A stretch of 64,000 nucleotides of DNA from an uncultured Lachnospiraceae bacterium (GTDB taxonomy: Bacteria > Bacillota > Clostridia > Lachnospirales > Lachnospiraceae). The translations under genes were made by a program, and so were the position numbers. The stretch spans positions 124,001 to 188,000 of the forward strand of contig CAJULA010000002.1 in NCBI GenBank assembly GCA_910587155.1, given 5' to 3'. A model generated the notes under the pieces. The model did no database searches, was not told the DNA's origin, and worked only from the letters and a program-made list of their open reading frames with translations. Shown here piece by piece: positions 7,346 to 15,696 of this stretch (positions are counted from its first letter, which is position 1; each line of letters opens with the position of its first letter).

Positions 7346-9430
7346 TCATTGATTGAGTTCTTCGCATCCGGGCAGGACGAATCTGCCCGCTCTGATGATG
7401 GGCCATTCCTTCTGGCCTGACACTGCTGTCACTTCTCCCAGCTCGTCATATGGGATCGTAATATCCGTATGGCAGTTGAAATACGCTTTTGTCTCATCCG
7501 TATGCCGCAAAAGAGAGCAGGCATTGTCTCTGGCAATCATCTCCCTGCCGTCAGGATTATAAACCGGCAAATCCTCGCTGTGTGAATAACAGGTATCCCC
7601 CACCGCAAAATGAGGACCCATCTTTTCCGCGATCAGGATCGGCAGACGGTCGGCGATATGATACTTCCGCGCCGCCACATAGGCAGTGGTATTGGTGCCG
7701 ATGGCAAACTCTCCCATAGGCAGGCTGTCATGGTGAAACAGCACATTATCCCTGATATATTTCCGGTTCTCCTCCGGAGAAGAAAAATTGCGGCAGTCAT
7801 ATGCGGTAATCATACCGTCGCAGAAAGTCAGCGCCAGATCTTTATATTCCAGACCATTCAGATAAACACTTGTCACATGAAGCAGACCGTTCGTACCCTC
7901 CAGGCGCGGGGACGTAAACACCTCGCCCACCGGGATATTCACATCTGCCACACAATTTTCAAACAATGTCTCCCGGGAAGCGTCCCGCAGCGTCTGCAGC
8001 GCCACGCACAGATCGGTCCGGTTGCCATTTGCACCCCTGATCCTTACATATTCCGCCTGATCCAGGGTATCAATCATAATCTGCTGAATCTTTTGATACA
8101 AGGTATAGTCCAGCGTATTCACCTCTATGATGGCATCAAATATTTCAGGAAACGCCGGCCCGATCGCCGGGGTGGGAAAGGCAATGATCGTAAAGCTGCG
8201 CTCGTCGCCTTTGATATACTCATTGACAAGCCGCCCCGATGCCGCCGTATATTCCAGCGAAAGCTGCCGCTGCATCCCGTCCAGATGCGGAGCCGCTTCT
8301 TTTTCCTCGGGCACAAAGGGCGTTTCCCCGAAAGATTCCAGACAGGCGGGACCGCCGTGGACATCCGCCCATTCCCGATAACGCTCATAGGCACGCTTTT
8401 GCGCCTCCAGCTTTCTTCCTATATATCTGCGGTCCAGAAAGAGCGCCTCATCCTCCCGGTGATCATATAAAAACTGCTTATTGGGCGCCGCGCCGCAAAA
8501 TCCAATCCGCGCCGCGCCACGTCTGTGAAAAATGCTGGCCGAAGCTCTGTAAATGATACTCTCCAGGCCGATTTCCCGAAAGTTGGATACCGCCTGACGT
8601 ATCACCCGTTCAAATCCTGCGGGAAAACGGATGTTGACCGTCTTTTTCTTCGCCAGATCCTTCCCCGCCACGACAAATCCCATCCGGTAGCCTTCCGTAA
8701 AAGTATCGGCAATCTTCTTTATTGTCTCCGGCGGCAGTCCGTTCAGATAAACGGCCAGCTGTTCCTCCTGCTCTGTAATATATTCTCCGCTGGCATATAA
8801 ATATCTGATATCATCCAGATCGCTTTCCATCACATATCGGTACAGGAAGTCCTGTGATGTCCCCAGCTGACTGCCCACCCGCTTTTCCGTTTCCGTCTCC
8901 GTGTAATCACTGACAAACCAGTAAATGATCTGCTGCAGGGCCCCGCTCGCGGGCGCCTCTTTTCCCTCTTCGAAAGCACATACAAATGCCTGATACACCT
9001 CAAGAAACAGTTCCAGACGTATCGTCATCGCTTCCTGGTCCCGCTCATAAACCGAGGGGATCTGACTGTACAGTTCCATATATACAAAGGCCAGCAGCCT
9101 CCCTGTATCAGCGCCATACAGGCCTGACAGATAGGCGGGGTTGCCACAGCATCTGTCATAATTTTCCGGCAATACATCCTCATACAGACTGCGGCACCTC
9201 TCCCGCAGGGTATCCAGAGAAGCTTTTCCCGTTTCCTCCGCTCCCTGCCGCTCCCACGCATCGAGCAGCCTGACCGCAAAAGAGGCTGTCCTGTCAAAAT
9301 AAAGCCAAAAATCCCCGGAAATATTGCCGCTCTCCGCCTGCGGACCGCTGATCTCCCTGATCCTCGCCGCTGCCAGTGCAAAACGCTCTCTCAGCAGGGT
9401 ATCCTGCCCTGCCTCCTTATTCTCACTCAT
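7346..9430 (-). CDS. M29-family (AmpS-like) aminopeptidase with long N-terminal extension
   Basis: The last ~400 residues match M29 metallo-aminopeptidases. They carry GEVFTSPRLEGTNG, EFAIGTNT, EKMGPHFAVGDT (Glu ~602, His ~607) and CHTDITIPY (His ~654, Asp ~656), which correspond to the usual two-metal ligands. At 694 residues it is much longer than the usual ~410; the first ~300 residues are helical and soluble-looking and I do not recognise them. Its ATG overlaps the stop of the upstream membrane gene as ATGA, so it ends a run pyrE-small membrane gene-DUF6142-M29. Cytoplasmic peptide trimming is the likely role, inferred from the family. Confidence 0.85.
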   Translation of the reverse strand: MSENKEAGQDTLLRERFALAAARIREISGPQAESGNISGDFWLYFDRTASFAVRLLDAWERQGAEETGKASLDTLRERCRSLYEDVLPENYDRCCGNPAYLSGLYGADTGRLLAFVYMELYSQIPSVYERDQEAMTIRLELFLEVYQAFVCAFEEGKEAPASGALQQIIYWFVSDYTETETEKRVGSQLGTSQDFLYRYVMESDLDDIRYLYASGEYITEQEEQLAVYLNGLPPETIKKIADTFTEGYRMGFVVAGKDLAKKKTVNIRFPAGFERVIRQAVSNFREIGLESIIYRASASIFHRRGAARIGFCGAAPNKQFLYDHREDEALFLDRRYIGRKLEAQKRAYERYREWADVHGGPACLESFGETPFVPEEKEAAPHLDGMQRQLSLEYTAASGRLVNEYIKGDERSFTIIAFPTPAIGPAFPEIFDAIIEVNTLDYTLYQKIQQIMIDTLDQAEYVRIRGANGNRTDLCVALQTLRDASRETLFENCVADVNIPVGEVFTSPRLEGTNGLLHVTSVYLNGLEYKDLALTFCDGMITAYDCRNFSSPEENRKYIRDNVLFHHDSLPMGEFAIGTNTTAYVAARKYHIADRLPILIAEKMGPHFAVGDTCYSHSEDLPVYNPDGREMIARDNACSLLRHTDETKAYFNCHTDITIPYDELGEVTAVSGQKEWPIIRAGRFVLPGCEELNQ

Positions 9431-9750
9431 ATCCCATATGCTCCCGCAAATAAAATAAATCCGGTGCCCGCCAAAACAAGCGTATTGATGACCAGGCCCA
9501 GATAAGAAAACAGATAATATTTGTCCGGTTCCATTCTGGACAGAATACCCAGAACAAGCCCTGCTATGGCAAACAGCATGGCAAGCAGCACGGCAACACC
9601 GTACCGGAACAGGGCCACACCGCCATTCTGAAAGGTAAGATAAAGTGCTGTTATAATGGAAACAGCAGAAACAATCCCCAGAACAGTTGACATAACACCT
9701 CTCCGGGGATGCTCTTTATTGGTAAATATATAACCGTTTTTTCTGGTCAT
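9427..9750 (-). CDS. Small membrane protein, probably DUF6142 family
   Basis: This 107-residue protein has three hydrophobic segments, at about 20-41, 47-70 and 82-104, after a polar N-terminus (MTRKNGYIFTNKEHPRRG). The FTNKEHPRRG...MSTVLGI start and three-helix layout resemble DUF6142 proteins of Lachnospiraceae; that assignment is from memory of the pattern. GGAGGCAGGC lies before ATG 9750. Its stop overlaps the M29 gene start (ATGA). Function is unknown. Confidence 0.75.
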   Translation of the reverse strand: MTRKNGYIFTNKEHPRRGVMSTVLGIVSAVSIITALYLTFQNGGVALFRYGVAVLLAMLFAIAGLVLGILSRMEPDKYYLFSYLGLVINTLVLAGTGFILFAGAYGI

Positions 9751-9787
9751 GCCTGCCTCCTGCCTCTGTAAGCGCCAAGACTGCCTT

Positions 9788-9940
9788 CTAAAACAACAGT
9801 TTCGATTTGGCTGCCAGAAGCCTGCCGCCTCCCACGATCAGAAGCACACCGCCTGCCACACCGGCAACAATGGCGATAATGCCCAGCGTAATATTGATTC
9901 CTCCGGTCACACCCATGATCTTATATGCTTTTTCTTCCAT
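9788..9940 (-). CDS. Very small membrane protein (50 aa)
   Basis: This short gene reads MEEKAYKIMGVTGG, a hydrophobic glycine-rich helix over about residues 10-44, and then LLAAKSKLLF before a TAG at 9788-9790. AAAGGAG lies 12 bases upstream of ATG 9940, a little far but the only candidate. It sits 17 bp after pyrE and 37 bp before the DUF6142-like gene, in the same direction. The single membrane span and the clean spacing make it likely real. I do not recognise a family. Confidence 0.7.
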   Translation of the reverse strand: MEEKAYKIMGVTGGINITLGIIAIVAGVAGGVLLIVGGGRLLAAKSKLLF

Positions 9941-9957
9941 CAGATATCACAACTCCT

Positions 9958-10638
9958 TTAATTTTTTGCCCCGTAAACCGTATAGTATGCATCAAGGGCT
10001 TCTTTTATGTTATCGTCGATATAGACTCTGCCTTTATATGGTTTGTTATACAGGCAGGCAGTCACCTCTTCCATCGTCACAATGGCCGCTGCCGGGAAGC
10101 CATACAGCTCACGGATCTCATCCAGTGCACTCCCTTCTCCCTGCTGCCCTTTCTCCATCCGGTTAAGGGATACGATCAATCCGACGATCTCCACATCTCC
10201 CTGCGCTTTCAGAATCGGATACGTCTCTTCTATGGATTTACCGGAGGTAGTGACATCCTCAATGATGACTACTCTGTCACCGTCCCGTATGGGACTGCCC
10301 AGCAGAATCCCCGCGTCGCCGTGATCCTTGATTTCTTTCCTGTTGGATGTATATCTGACATCCTTTCCATATAATTCACTGATAGCCATCACGGTAGCCA
10401 CGCCAAGCGGTATCCCCTTATAAGCAGGCCCGAACAGAATATCAAAATCCAGCCCATACTGATCATGGATTGCCTCCGCATAATATCGGCCCAGCCTGCA
10501 AAGCTGCGTACCGGTCACATAAGCGCCCGCATTCATATAAAAAGGGGACCTGCGCCCGCTTTTCAGGGTAAACTCACCGAATTTCAGCACATCACTATCC
10601 AGCATGAACTCGATAAACTCTTTCTTATATGCTTCCAT
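9958..10638 (-). CDS. pyrE: Orotate phosphoribosyltransferase
   Basis: PyrE couples orotate to PRPP to give OMP in pyrimidine synthesis. The 226-residue protein has FTLKSGRRSPFYMNAG near the N-terminus, the FGPAYKGIPL loop near 69-78 and the PRPP-binding motif EDVTTSGKS at 127-135. AAAGGAG precedes ATG 10638. It has its own promoter (10692-10720) and is followed by two membrane-protein genes and the M29 peptidase, probably on one transcript. Length and motifs are typical. Confidence 0.97.
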   Translation of the reverse strand: MEAYKKEFIEFMLDSDVLKFGEFTLKSGRRSPFYMNAGAYVTGTQLCRLGRYYAEAIHDQYGLDFDILFGPAYKGIPLGVATVMAISELYGKDVRYTSNRKEIKDHGDAGILLGSPIRDGDRVVIIEDVTTSGKSIEETYPILKAQGDVEIVGLIVSLNRMEKGQQGEGSALDEIRELYGFPAAAIVTMEEVTACLYNKPYKGRVYIDDNIKEALDAYYTVYGAKN

Positions 10639-10691
10639 GATCCGTCTCTCCTTTGTATAACAGACAGCACATTCCTGCCCGGGTTGCTAAC

Positions 10692-10720
10692 AGTATACCC
10701 TCTCCGGGGCAAAATTTCAA
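10692..10720 (-). promoter_or_regulatory. Sigma-A-type promoter for pyrE
   Basis: TTGAAA (10720-10715) and TATACT (10697-10692) are separated by 17 bp, about 53 bp upstream of the pyrE start. No PyrR attenuator hairpin is evident in the short leader. Confidence 0.7.
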
Positions 10721-10764
10721 TCTTTTTCTGCCGTCAGGGTCCCTCGGATGCTCCCCGGGTAAAC

Positions 10765-10794
10765 ATAAAAAGGCAGCATTGCTAAAATGCCGCC
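10765..10794 (-). terminator. Rho-independent terminator after pyrF
   Basis: On the minus strand, 6 bases after the pyrF stop, GGCGGCATT pairs with AATGCTGCC (one G-U) around TTAGC. The stem is followed by TTTTTATG. It separates pyrF from the pyrE promoter. Confidence 0.8.
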
Positions 10795-10800
10795 GCCTCT

Positions 10801-11730
10801 TTACATACGCATCGCCAACGCCGATGCAATATCCTCTTTCATATCCAGTACCGCCGCCCGGGAAGCGTCAGCATAATTTTCACTTCCGAAGGAAGCATAC
10901 TTCTCCTGTTTATATGCGGCAATGATTCCTCTGGACGAATTAACGATCGCACCCAGTCCGTCACGATTGAAAAAGGGAACCAGATCCGCGCCTTTTCCTC
11001 CCTGCGCCCCATAGCCCGGAACCAGTATCATCGACTTTGGCATGATCCTGCGCAGTGTCTTTCCCACTTCCGGATACGTCGCCCCCACGACAGCGCCCAC
11101 ATAGCTGTAGGTATCTCCCATACATTCGCAGCCCCACCTGGCTACCTGTTCGCCCACCAGCTCATACAGCGGCCTGCCGTCCACCTTCCGGTCCTGAAAC
11201 TCCCCGCTGCTGGGGTTGGATGTTTTGACGAGAATAAAGATTCCTTTATGCTCCTCCTGACACACCCGGATGAAAGGCATAACACCGTCGGAACCCAGAT
11301 AGGGATTCACCGTGGCAAAATCTTCGTCAAATCCCGCATACTCCTTAGCTCCCACTTTCACTTTCCCCAGATGGCCTACGGCATACGCTTCCGAAGTGGA
11401 GCCGATATCGCCCCGCTTGATATCGCCGATCACCACCAGCCCCTTTTCCTTGCAGTAGCGAACGGTCCTCTCATAAGCGATCAGCCCTTCGATGCCGAAC
11501 TGCTCATACATGGCAATCTGCGGCTTGACAGCCGGCACCAGATCACACACCGCATCCACAATTCCTTTGTTAAACTGCCAGATCGCTTCCCCGGCACCCC
11601 TGAGCGTCTCGCCATAGGTAGCAAAAGCTTCTTTTGTAATATGCTCCGGAATATAGGAAAGCATGGGATCCAGACCCACTACAATGGGCGCCCCTGTCCT
11701 TACAATTCCTGAGATCAGTTTCTGAATCAT
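10801..11730 (-). CDS. pyrF: Orotidine 5'-phosphate decarboxylase
   Basis: PyrF decarboxylates OMP to UMP. The 309-residue length and the DIKRGDIGST motif (Asp103, Lys105, Asp108) place it in the longer type-2 subfamily. IVVGLDPML near residue 17 and VPGYGAQGGKGAD in the C-terminal half fit too. I chose ATG 11730, with GGAGAAGG just upstream; a TTG at 11748 would precede that site. A clear terminator follows. pyrE lies downstream but appears separately transcribed. Confidence 0.96.
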   Translation of the reverse strand: MIQKLISGIVRTGAPIVVGLDPMLSYIPEHITKEAFATYGETLRGAGEAIWQFNKGIVDAVCDLVPAVKPQIAMYEQFGIEGLIAYERTVRYCKEKGLVVIGDIKRGDIGSTSEAYAVGHLGKVKVGAKEYAGFDEDFATVNPYLGSDGVMPFIRVCQEEHKGIFILVKTSNPSSGEFQDRKVDGRPLYELVGEQVARWGCECMGDTYSYVGAVVGATYPEVGKTLRRIMPKSMILVPGYGAQGGKGADLVPFFNRDGLGAIVNSSRGIIAAYKQEKYASFGSENYADASRAAVLDMKEDIASALAMRM

Positions 11731-11793
11731 ATCCTTCTCCCGCGTCAATCATATCTGTCCGGCGATGACAAACCGCCGATTTGGCCGCCATGC

Positions 11794-12489
11794 TTACAGA
11801 TCATCGTTTACAATCTTGATCACCGCTGTCTTTTCCGGTATCTTAAAATATACTTTATATCCGCTTCCGCCTTCCACCATGCCGGTGGCCACTGCCTGTA
11901 CCTTGCCGGTAGGATCGCCGTCATCCTCTTCACATTTTACGGAAAAGGTTACCTTGCTCCCGTCTCCCTGCCCCTTGTCCTTCATCGTAAAATACACATA
12001 GAGCCGCTCTTCTCCGTCCACATTTTTGATCTCGAAATCATCAATCGTAGCGGCCTCTCCCTGCGCACCGGTCATGTAGCCATAATGTCTGACAGAGTAG
12101 CCCGCCTCCTTCTCCCTCTGATAATAGATGGAGTTTACAATAATATACTGACAGTTTCTGCTGTACCCGTCCAGCCATACTTTGACAACCGTGGTTCCCG
12201 TCCCGTTCGCCTTGATCTTTAGCTGGAATGATTCGCTCTTCTGGCTGCTCAGTTCCACCTTTGCCACGCTGGGATCATCCACCGCATACTTCACGACAAA
12301 CGCTTTGGAACCTTTCCATTCCTGCACATTGACTTTGACTTTCTTGCTCGTATCATCATGCGTGACGGACACAACCGGCTCCGTCACGGTCAGTACCGGC
12401 TGATTTCCGGCAAATACCGTCAGGCCGCAGGCCAGAAACAGTCCCGCCGCACATACGGTCAACAACAGTTTTCTGAAATTACATTTCAT
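11794..12489 (-). CDS. Secreted protein of unknown function
   Basis: This 231-residue protein has a classical signal peptide (KCNFRK then a hydrophobic run to about residue 25, cut near VFAG). Residues 30-120 are beta-rich and look like an Ig-fold (Big-type) domain: VTEPVVSVTHDD, DDPSVAKVEL and TGTTVVKVWLDGYS. The last ~100 residues are also predicted beta-rich, and I do not recognise them. AGGAGGAG precedes ATG 12489. A strong promoter and a 16-bp palindrome lie in its leader. Likely cell-surface or secreted; role unknown. Confidence 0.75.
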   Translation of the reverse strand: MKCNFRKLLLTVCAAGLFLACGLTVFAGNQPVLTVTEPVVSVTHDDTSKKVKVNVQEWKGSKAFVVKYAVDDPSVAKVELSSQKSESFQLKIKANGTGTTVVKVWLDGYSRNCQYIIVNSIYYQREKEAGYSVRHYGYMTGAQGEAATIDDFEIKNVDGEERLYVYFTMKDKGQGDGSKVTFSVKCEEDDGDPTGKVQAVATGMVEGGSGYKVYFKIPEKTAVIKIVNDDL

Positions 12490-12517
12490 GACTCGACTCC
12501 TCCTCTTATCCTCAGCA

Positions 12518-12533
12518 GACGGGATATCCCGTC
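12518..12533. promoter_or_regulatory. Perfect 16-bp palindrome in the leader of the secreted-protein gene
   Basis: GACGGGATATCCCGTC is a perfect palindrome between the promoter at 12549-12577 and the start codon at 12489. It could be a repressor site just downstream of the transcription start, or an mRNA stem near the ribosome binding site. Confidence 0.5.
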
Positions 12534-12548
12534 CTTTTTCTATGTATC

Positions 12549-12577
12549 ACAATAACAGACGGGAAAACACCTGTCAA
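12549..12577 (-). promoter_or_regulatory. Sigma-A-type promoter for the secreted-protein gene
   Basis: TTGACA (12577-12572) and TATTGT (12554-12549) are separated by 17 bp, about 60 bp upstream of ATG 12489. Confidence 0.7.
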
Positions 12578-12625
12578 TCATTCCCAGAAAAATACCGATC
12601 CTTCTTTATAATATTAAGAAATTCT

Positions 12626-13672
12626 TTATCTTGTCTTTAAGAATTCATTTTCCCGTTTCGCCTTCTCATCATCCGGATAAGACTGCAGATAGCTCCGCAT
12701 CAGTTCGGCGGCCTTATCAAACTGCGCCAGCTTTTCATAGGCCGCGATCTCATTGAATTTCAGCGTCTGCATATAGGTCGTGTCCTCACAGGCCAGCCCC
12801 GCCTGAAAGGCAGCCAGCGCCGCCTCGTAATCATTCATCTGCATCCTGCAGATTCCCAGCTGGTTTCGTACTTCAGGGTTGTCCGGGCTGCTCTCCAGAT
12901 ACCCGGAATAAACTTTGGACGCATAATTAAAGTCTCCCAGCGCTTCATAGGTCCTGCCCAGAAACAATACCGCCTCCGCCGTCCCGGTATCCCTCGCCTT
13001 TTCCAGACAGTTCCTCGCGTTTTCATAATCTTCCAGATAATAATACAGCCGTCCCTTATCATAATCGGACATCTTGTCCCCGCCCGCATTGAGCGCTTTC
13101 TGCAGATATTCCACGCCGGCTTCTCTGTAGCCGTTTTTTTCCAGGCTTCTGTAGATAGCAAGCAGACAGTCATAGTCTTTTTCATCCAGTTCCATCGCCT
13201 TCCTGAAGTCCGCATCGGCTTTGTCATATTCATCCTTTTCCAGCTCCAGCGTCCCCCGCAGGCAATAGGCCTCTTTTTCATTTTTGCGCAGTGCCAGGAT
13301 GGCGTCATAGACCTGCAGCGCCCTGTCGGGATCACCGTTTTTATAATAGGCCAGCGCCAGATAATAATTCGTATCAAATTCCAGACTTCCGATATGACCG
13401 TTGCAGAAAGAAAGTGACTTCTCCAGTGCCGCCGCAGCCTCCTCATAACGTGTCAGCCCGATATAGGCAATCCCCTGCCCCCGGTACAGCAGTTCTCCGT
13501 CCTCTCCCTCCACCAGGGCTTTTTCAAAGCAGGCAAGCGCGCCTTCATAATCAAGCTGACTGACAGCCTCCATTCCCTGATCAATATTCTCGTGTTTCTC
13601 CAAGACACTGCATCCTGACAGGAAAAAACTAAGGCAGATCAGTGCCAGAATTGTTCTGATTTTGATTTTCAT
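12626..13672 (-). CDS. TPR-repeat lipoprotein
   Basis: The 348-residue protein starts MKIKIRTILALICL with a type II signal peptide ending in the lipobox LSGC, so it should be anchored to the outer face of the membrane. The rest is made of tetratricopeptide-like helical pairs, such as YEGALACFEKALVEG, YEEAAAALEKSL and YEAALAAFQAGLACE, which usually bind proteins. GGAGG lies 6 bases before ATG 13672. It has its own promoter and lies between the glycan locus and the secreted protein. Its partners are unknown. Confidence 0.85.
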   Translation of the reverse strand: MKIKIRTILALICLSFFLSGCSVLEKHENIDQGMEAVSQLDYEGALACFEKALVEGEDGELLYRGQGIAYIGLTRYEEAAAALEKSLSFCNGHIGSLEFDTNYYLALAYYKNGDPDRALQVYDAILALRKNEKEAYCLRGTLELEKDEYDKADADFRKAMELDEKDYDCLLAIYRSLEKNGYREAGVEYLQKALNAGGDKMSDYDKGRLYYYLEDYENARNCLEKARDTGTAEAVLFLGRTYEALGDFNYASKVYSGYLESSPDNPEVRNQLGICRMQMNDYEAALAAFQAGLACEDTTYMQTLKFNEIAAYEKLAQFDKAAELMRSYLQSYPDDEKAKRENEFLKTR

Positions 13673-13706
13673 AGTAAACCTCCATGCCGGCCGGCTGCTG
13701 CTTTTT

Positions 13707-13735
13707 ATTTTAGCATCGCCGGCGGGAGCTGTAAA
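13707..13735 (-). promoter_or_regulatory. Sigma-A-type promoter for the TPR lipoprotein gene
   Basis: TTTACA (13735-13730) and TAAAAT (13712-13707) are separated by 17 bp. A GC-rich palindrome GCCGGCCGGC (13686-13695) lies just downstream, in the leader. Confidence 0.65.
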
Positions 13736-13753
13736 CCAAAAATACAAAATCCG

Positions 13754-14416
13754 TCAAAACCGCAGTTCCCGTATATTATGCAGCGTCTCCTCATAAGAAA
13801 CATCCCGCCCAAAGAGCAGGGTCGTGCCAAGGACAAACCCTCTCACTCCCTTGGGCGCAAATTCCAGTATCTTGTCTGCGCTGCAGGCCCCGTCCCAGTA
13901 AATCTCAAAGTCCATGTCCTCTTTCAGGGAAAGCAGCTTGGTGATCTTTTTTCCCACGTAGGGAAGATACATCTGTCCCGCATTGCCCGGGTTCACCGAC
14001 ATCACCAGCACCTTTTTCACAATACGCAGCATCTCCATCACCGTCTCCACGCTTGTGCCGGGATTGATGGCGATGCCGGGGATCATCCCCGCGTTAATGA
14101 TGCTCTGCAGGGTCGTGGAAGGGTGGTATTCCGCTTCCGGATGGATGTAGATCGTGTCTCCCTGGCGCAGGTTTTTTAAAAAGATGTCGATGCGGTTGTT
14201 GGGATGTTCGATCATCAGGTGGACGTCGATGGGCCGCCGCGCCGCGCTGGCTATGTATCTTAAATCGTTTAAGGACATGGCGAAGTTTGGCACATAGCGC
14301 CCGTCCATGATGTCGATGTGGAAGGAGTCAATGCCGCCCGCTTCCAGAGCTTTCACTTCTCTTTCCAGGTTTCCGTAATTGGCACACATCATGGATGCCA
14401 TCAGTTCAAACTGCAT
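13754..14416 (-). CDS. Ribulose-phosphate 3-epimerase family protein
   Basis: This 220-residue TIM-barrel protein carries the family signatures HIDIMDGRYVPNF, DVHLMIEHP and MSVNPGNAGQ. The latter resembles allulose-phosphate epimerases slightly more than the housekeeping EPGFGGQ form. It is the last gene of the glycan locus. With the IspD/TarI-like, SDR and LicD genes nearby it may supply a pentulose-phosphate precursor for an activated polyol, which is inference. I chose ATG 14416 because the homology starts there; the upstream site is weak (GGCGG). It could instead be a second central-metabolism Rpe. Confidence 0.8.
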   Translation of the reverse strand: MQFELMASMMCANYGNLEREVKALEAGGIDSFHIDIMDGRYVPNFAMSLNDLRYIASAARRPIDVHLMIEHPNNRIDIFLKNLRQGDTIYIHPEAEYHPSTTLQSIINAGMIPGIAINPGTSVETVMEMLRIVKKVLVMSVNPGNAGQMYLPYVGKKITKLLSLKEDMDFEIYWDGACSADKILEFAPKGVRGFVLGTTLLFGRDVSYEETLHNIRELRF

Positions 14417-14579
14417 GTTTTTGATCCGCCTTTCGGTTGCTAATGGTTCTTTTATTTCTTTCAGTCCCGCAGGCTGCCGCGCTGCAGATTGATGCCCCAT
14501 CGGTCGTCTGCCATGGGGTCTTTGACTTATGGTGGCAGAAGGATTGTCACGGTATGCGCACAGCTGTAAGGAACGGCTC

Positions 14580-15665
14580 TTACCTGAGGAACCGACAGCC
14601 ACTGTGTACAATGGTAAGCCTGTCCTTATTGGCCATAAAATAAAGCGTGCAAAGGCTCTCCCCCATATAACCCAGATACCGGTCCGCCCGCTCGCTTCCC
14701 CTTGGGATGCTACGTTCTTCTATCCTCTCAAGAAGCGGAAACAGCCAGCTGCAGTATTCCTCCAGTACTCTTTTCCTTGCCAGAATGATATTGTAATTAT
14801 ACAGATATGGCTGCCTTTCAATCTCCGCAAGCGCCGCCGCGTAATCGGGGTACAGCTCTTTTAACGCTGCCCGCAGTGTCCCCCAGTCCCCCTCGCTTAA
14901 GTAGCGTCTGTGATGGGCGCCCATGTCCGGCTCATAGGGCAGGGGAAAGGGCAGGACTACGTCCACGTCATTGTCTGTCAGCCTCAGGATGTCATCCTCT
15001 GTCAGCTCCAGCATCCTTCTGTAATGGCACAGGCCATAGTATCCTTCCTCATCCCCCGACCAGCTCTCTGTCAGCCGGTTTTTCCAGATCCAGTACAGCG
15101 CCGTCAGTTCGCAGTAGTTCCCGTTCTTTCCCGATATGTGCTCCCCCTCGCAGTCCAGGATGTTCGCCACCCGCTCACGGCACCCGATGGCACCCGCCTG
15201 GATCGGGGTCAGCCACTCCGGGTTTTGGTATGTTTCCGTCAGTGTCTTATCTTTGTGTGTCCTGACCTTAAATACATGCAGCCCTGCCCTGTGGTAGCCC
15301 ACCGGCAGCGCCGACAGGGGCAGGAACCTTTTATGGCTGCCATGGTAATAGCCCTGCAGCTCGCAAAGCCGTCTGGAAGTAAGGCGCACATGACACAACA
15401 GCCCTTTCTCATCCAGCTCCCTTTCTATCTGCGGCATCACATTTTCCGGTGTGGCGATCAGGATTTCCACATCGTTTTTTTCTTCTTCCGATAACCGCCC
15501 CGCATAGGCGGAAAGCTCCACCACCTCAAGCCCCGCCAGGCGGCAGGCATTGATCCCGCGGCTGCTCACGACAAAGCACTCCACCCTGCGGGCGGGATAC
15601 AGCCCGCGGATCGCCTCACAGGCGCCAAGCGCTATCCCCTGGGCACCGAAAATAACCAGCTTCAT
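14580..15665 (-). CDS. DUF4422 glycosyltransferase with N-terminal Rossmann-like domain
   Basis: Residues ~1-100 form a Rossmann-like unit that starts KLVIFGAQGIALGACEAI. The remainder matches DUF4422 glycosyltransferases (HKDKTLTETYQNPEWLTPIQ; GKNGNYCELTALYWIWKN; YGLCHYRRML). These are cytoplasmic enzymes of capsule or O-antigen type loci that add a sugar to a growing chain; the donor cannot be read from sequence. GGAGGGG lies before ATG 15665. The Rossmann domain is one of a recurring set in this locus. GC content is high, like its neighbours to 21.1 kb. Confidence 0.8.
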   Translation of the reverse strand: MKLVIFGAQGIALGACEAIRGLYPARRVECFVVSSRGINACRLAGLEVVELSAYAGRLSEEEKNDVEILIATPENVMPQIERELDEKGLLCHVRLTSRRLCELQGYYHGSHKRFLPLSALPVGYHRAGLHVFKVRTHKDKTLTETYQNPEWLTPIQAGAIGCRERVANILDCEGEHISGKNGNYCELTALYWIWKNRLTESWSGDEEGYYGLCHYRRMLELTEDDILRLTDNDVDVVLPFPLPYEPDMGAHHRRYLSEGDWGTLRAALKELYPDYAAALAEIERQPYLYNYNIILARKRVLEEYCSWLFPLLERIEERSIPRGSERADRYLGYMGESLCTLYFMANKDRLTIVHSGCRFLR

Positions 15666-15696
15666 TCCCTTTCCCCTCCTCTCATGCCTCCCCGGA

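Noticed and set aside
14417..14579. In-frame extension upstream of the Rpe-like gene and an inverted repeat CCCCAT/ATGGGG (14495-14518)
   Set aside because: The extension is not homologous to the family, and the repeat is short with a 12-base loop and no T run, so neither a longer protein nor a terminator is supported.
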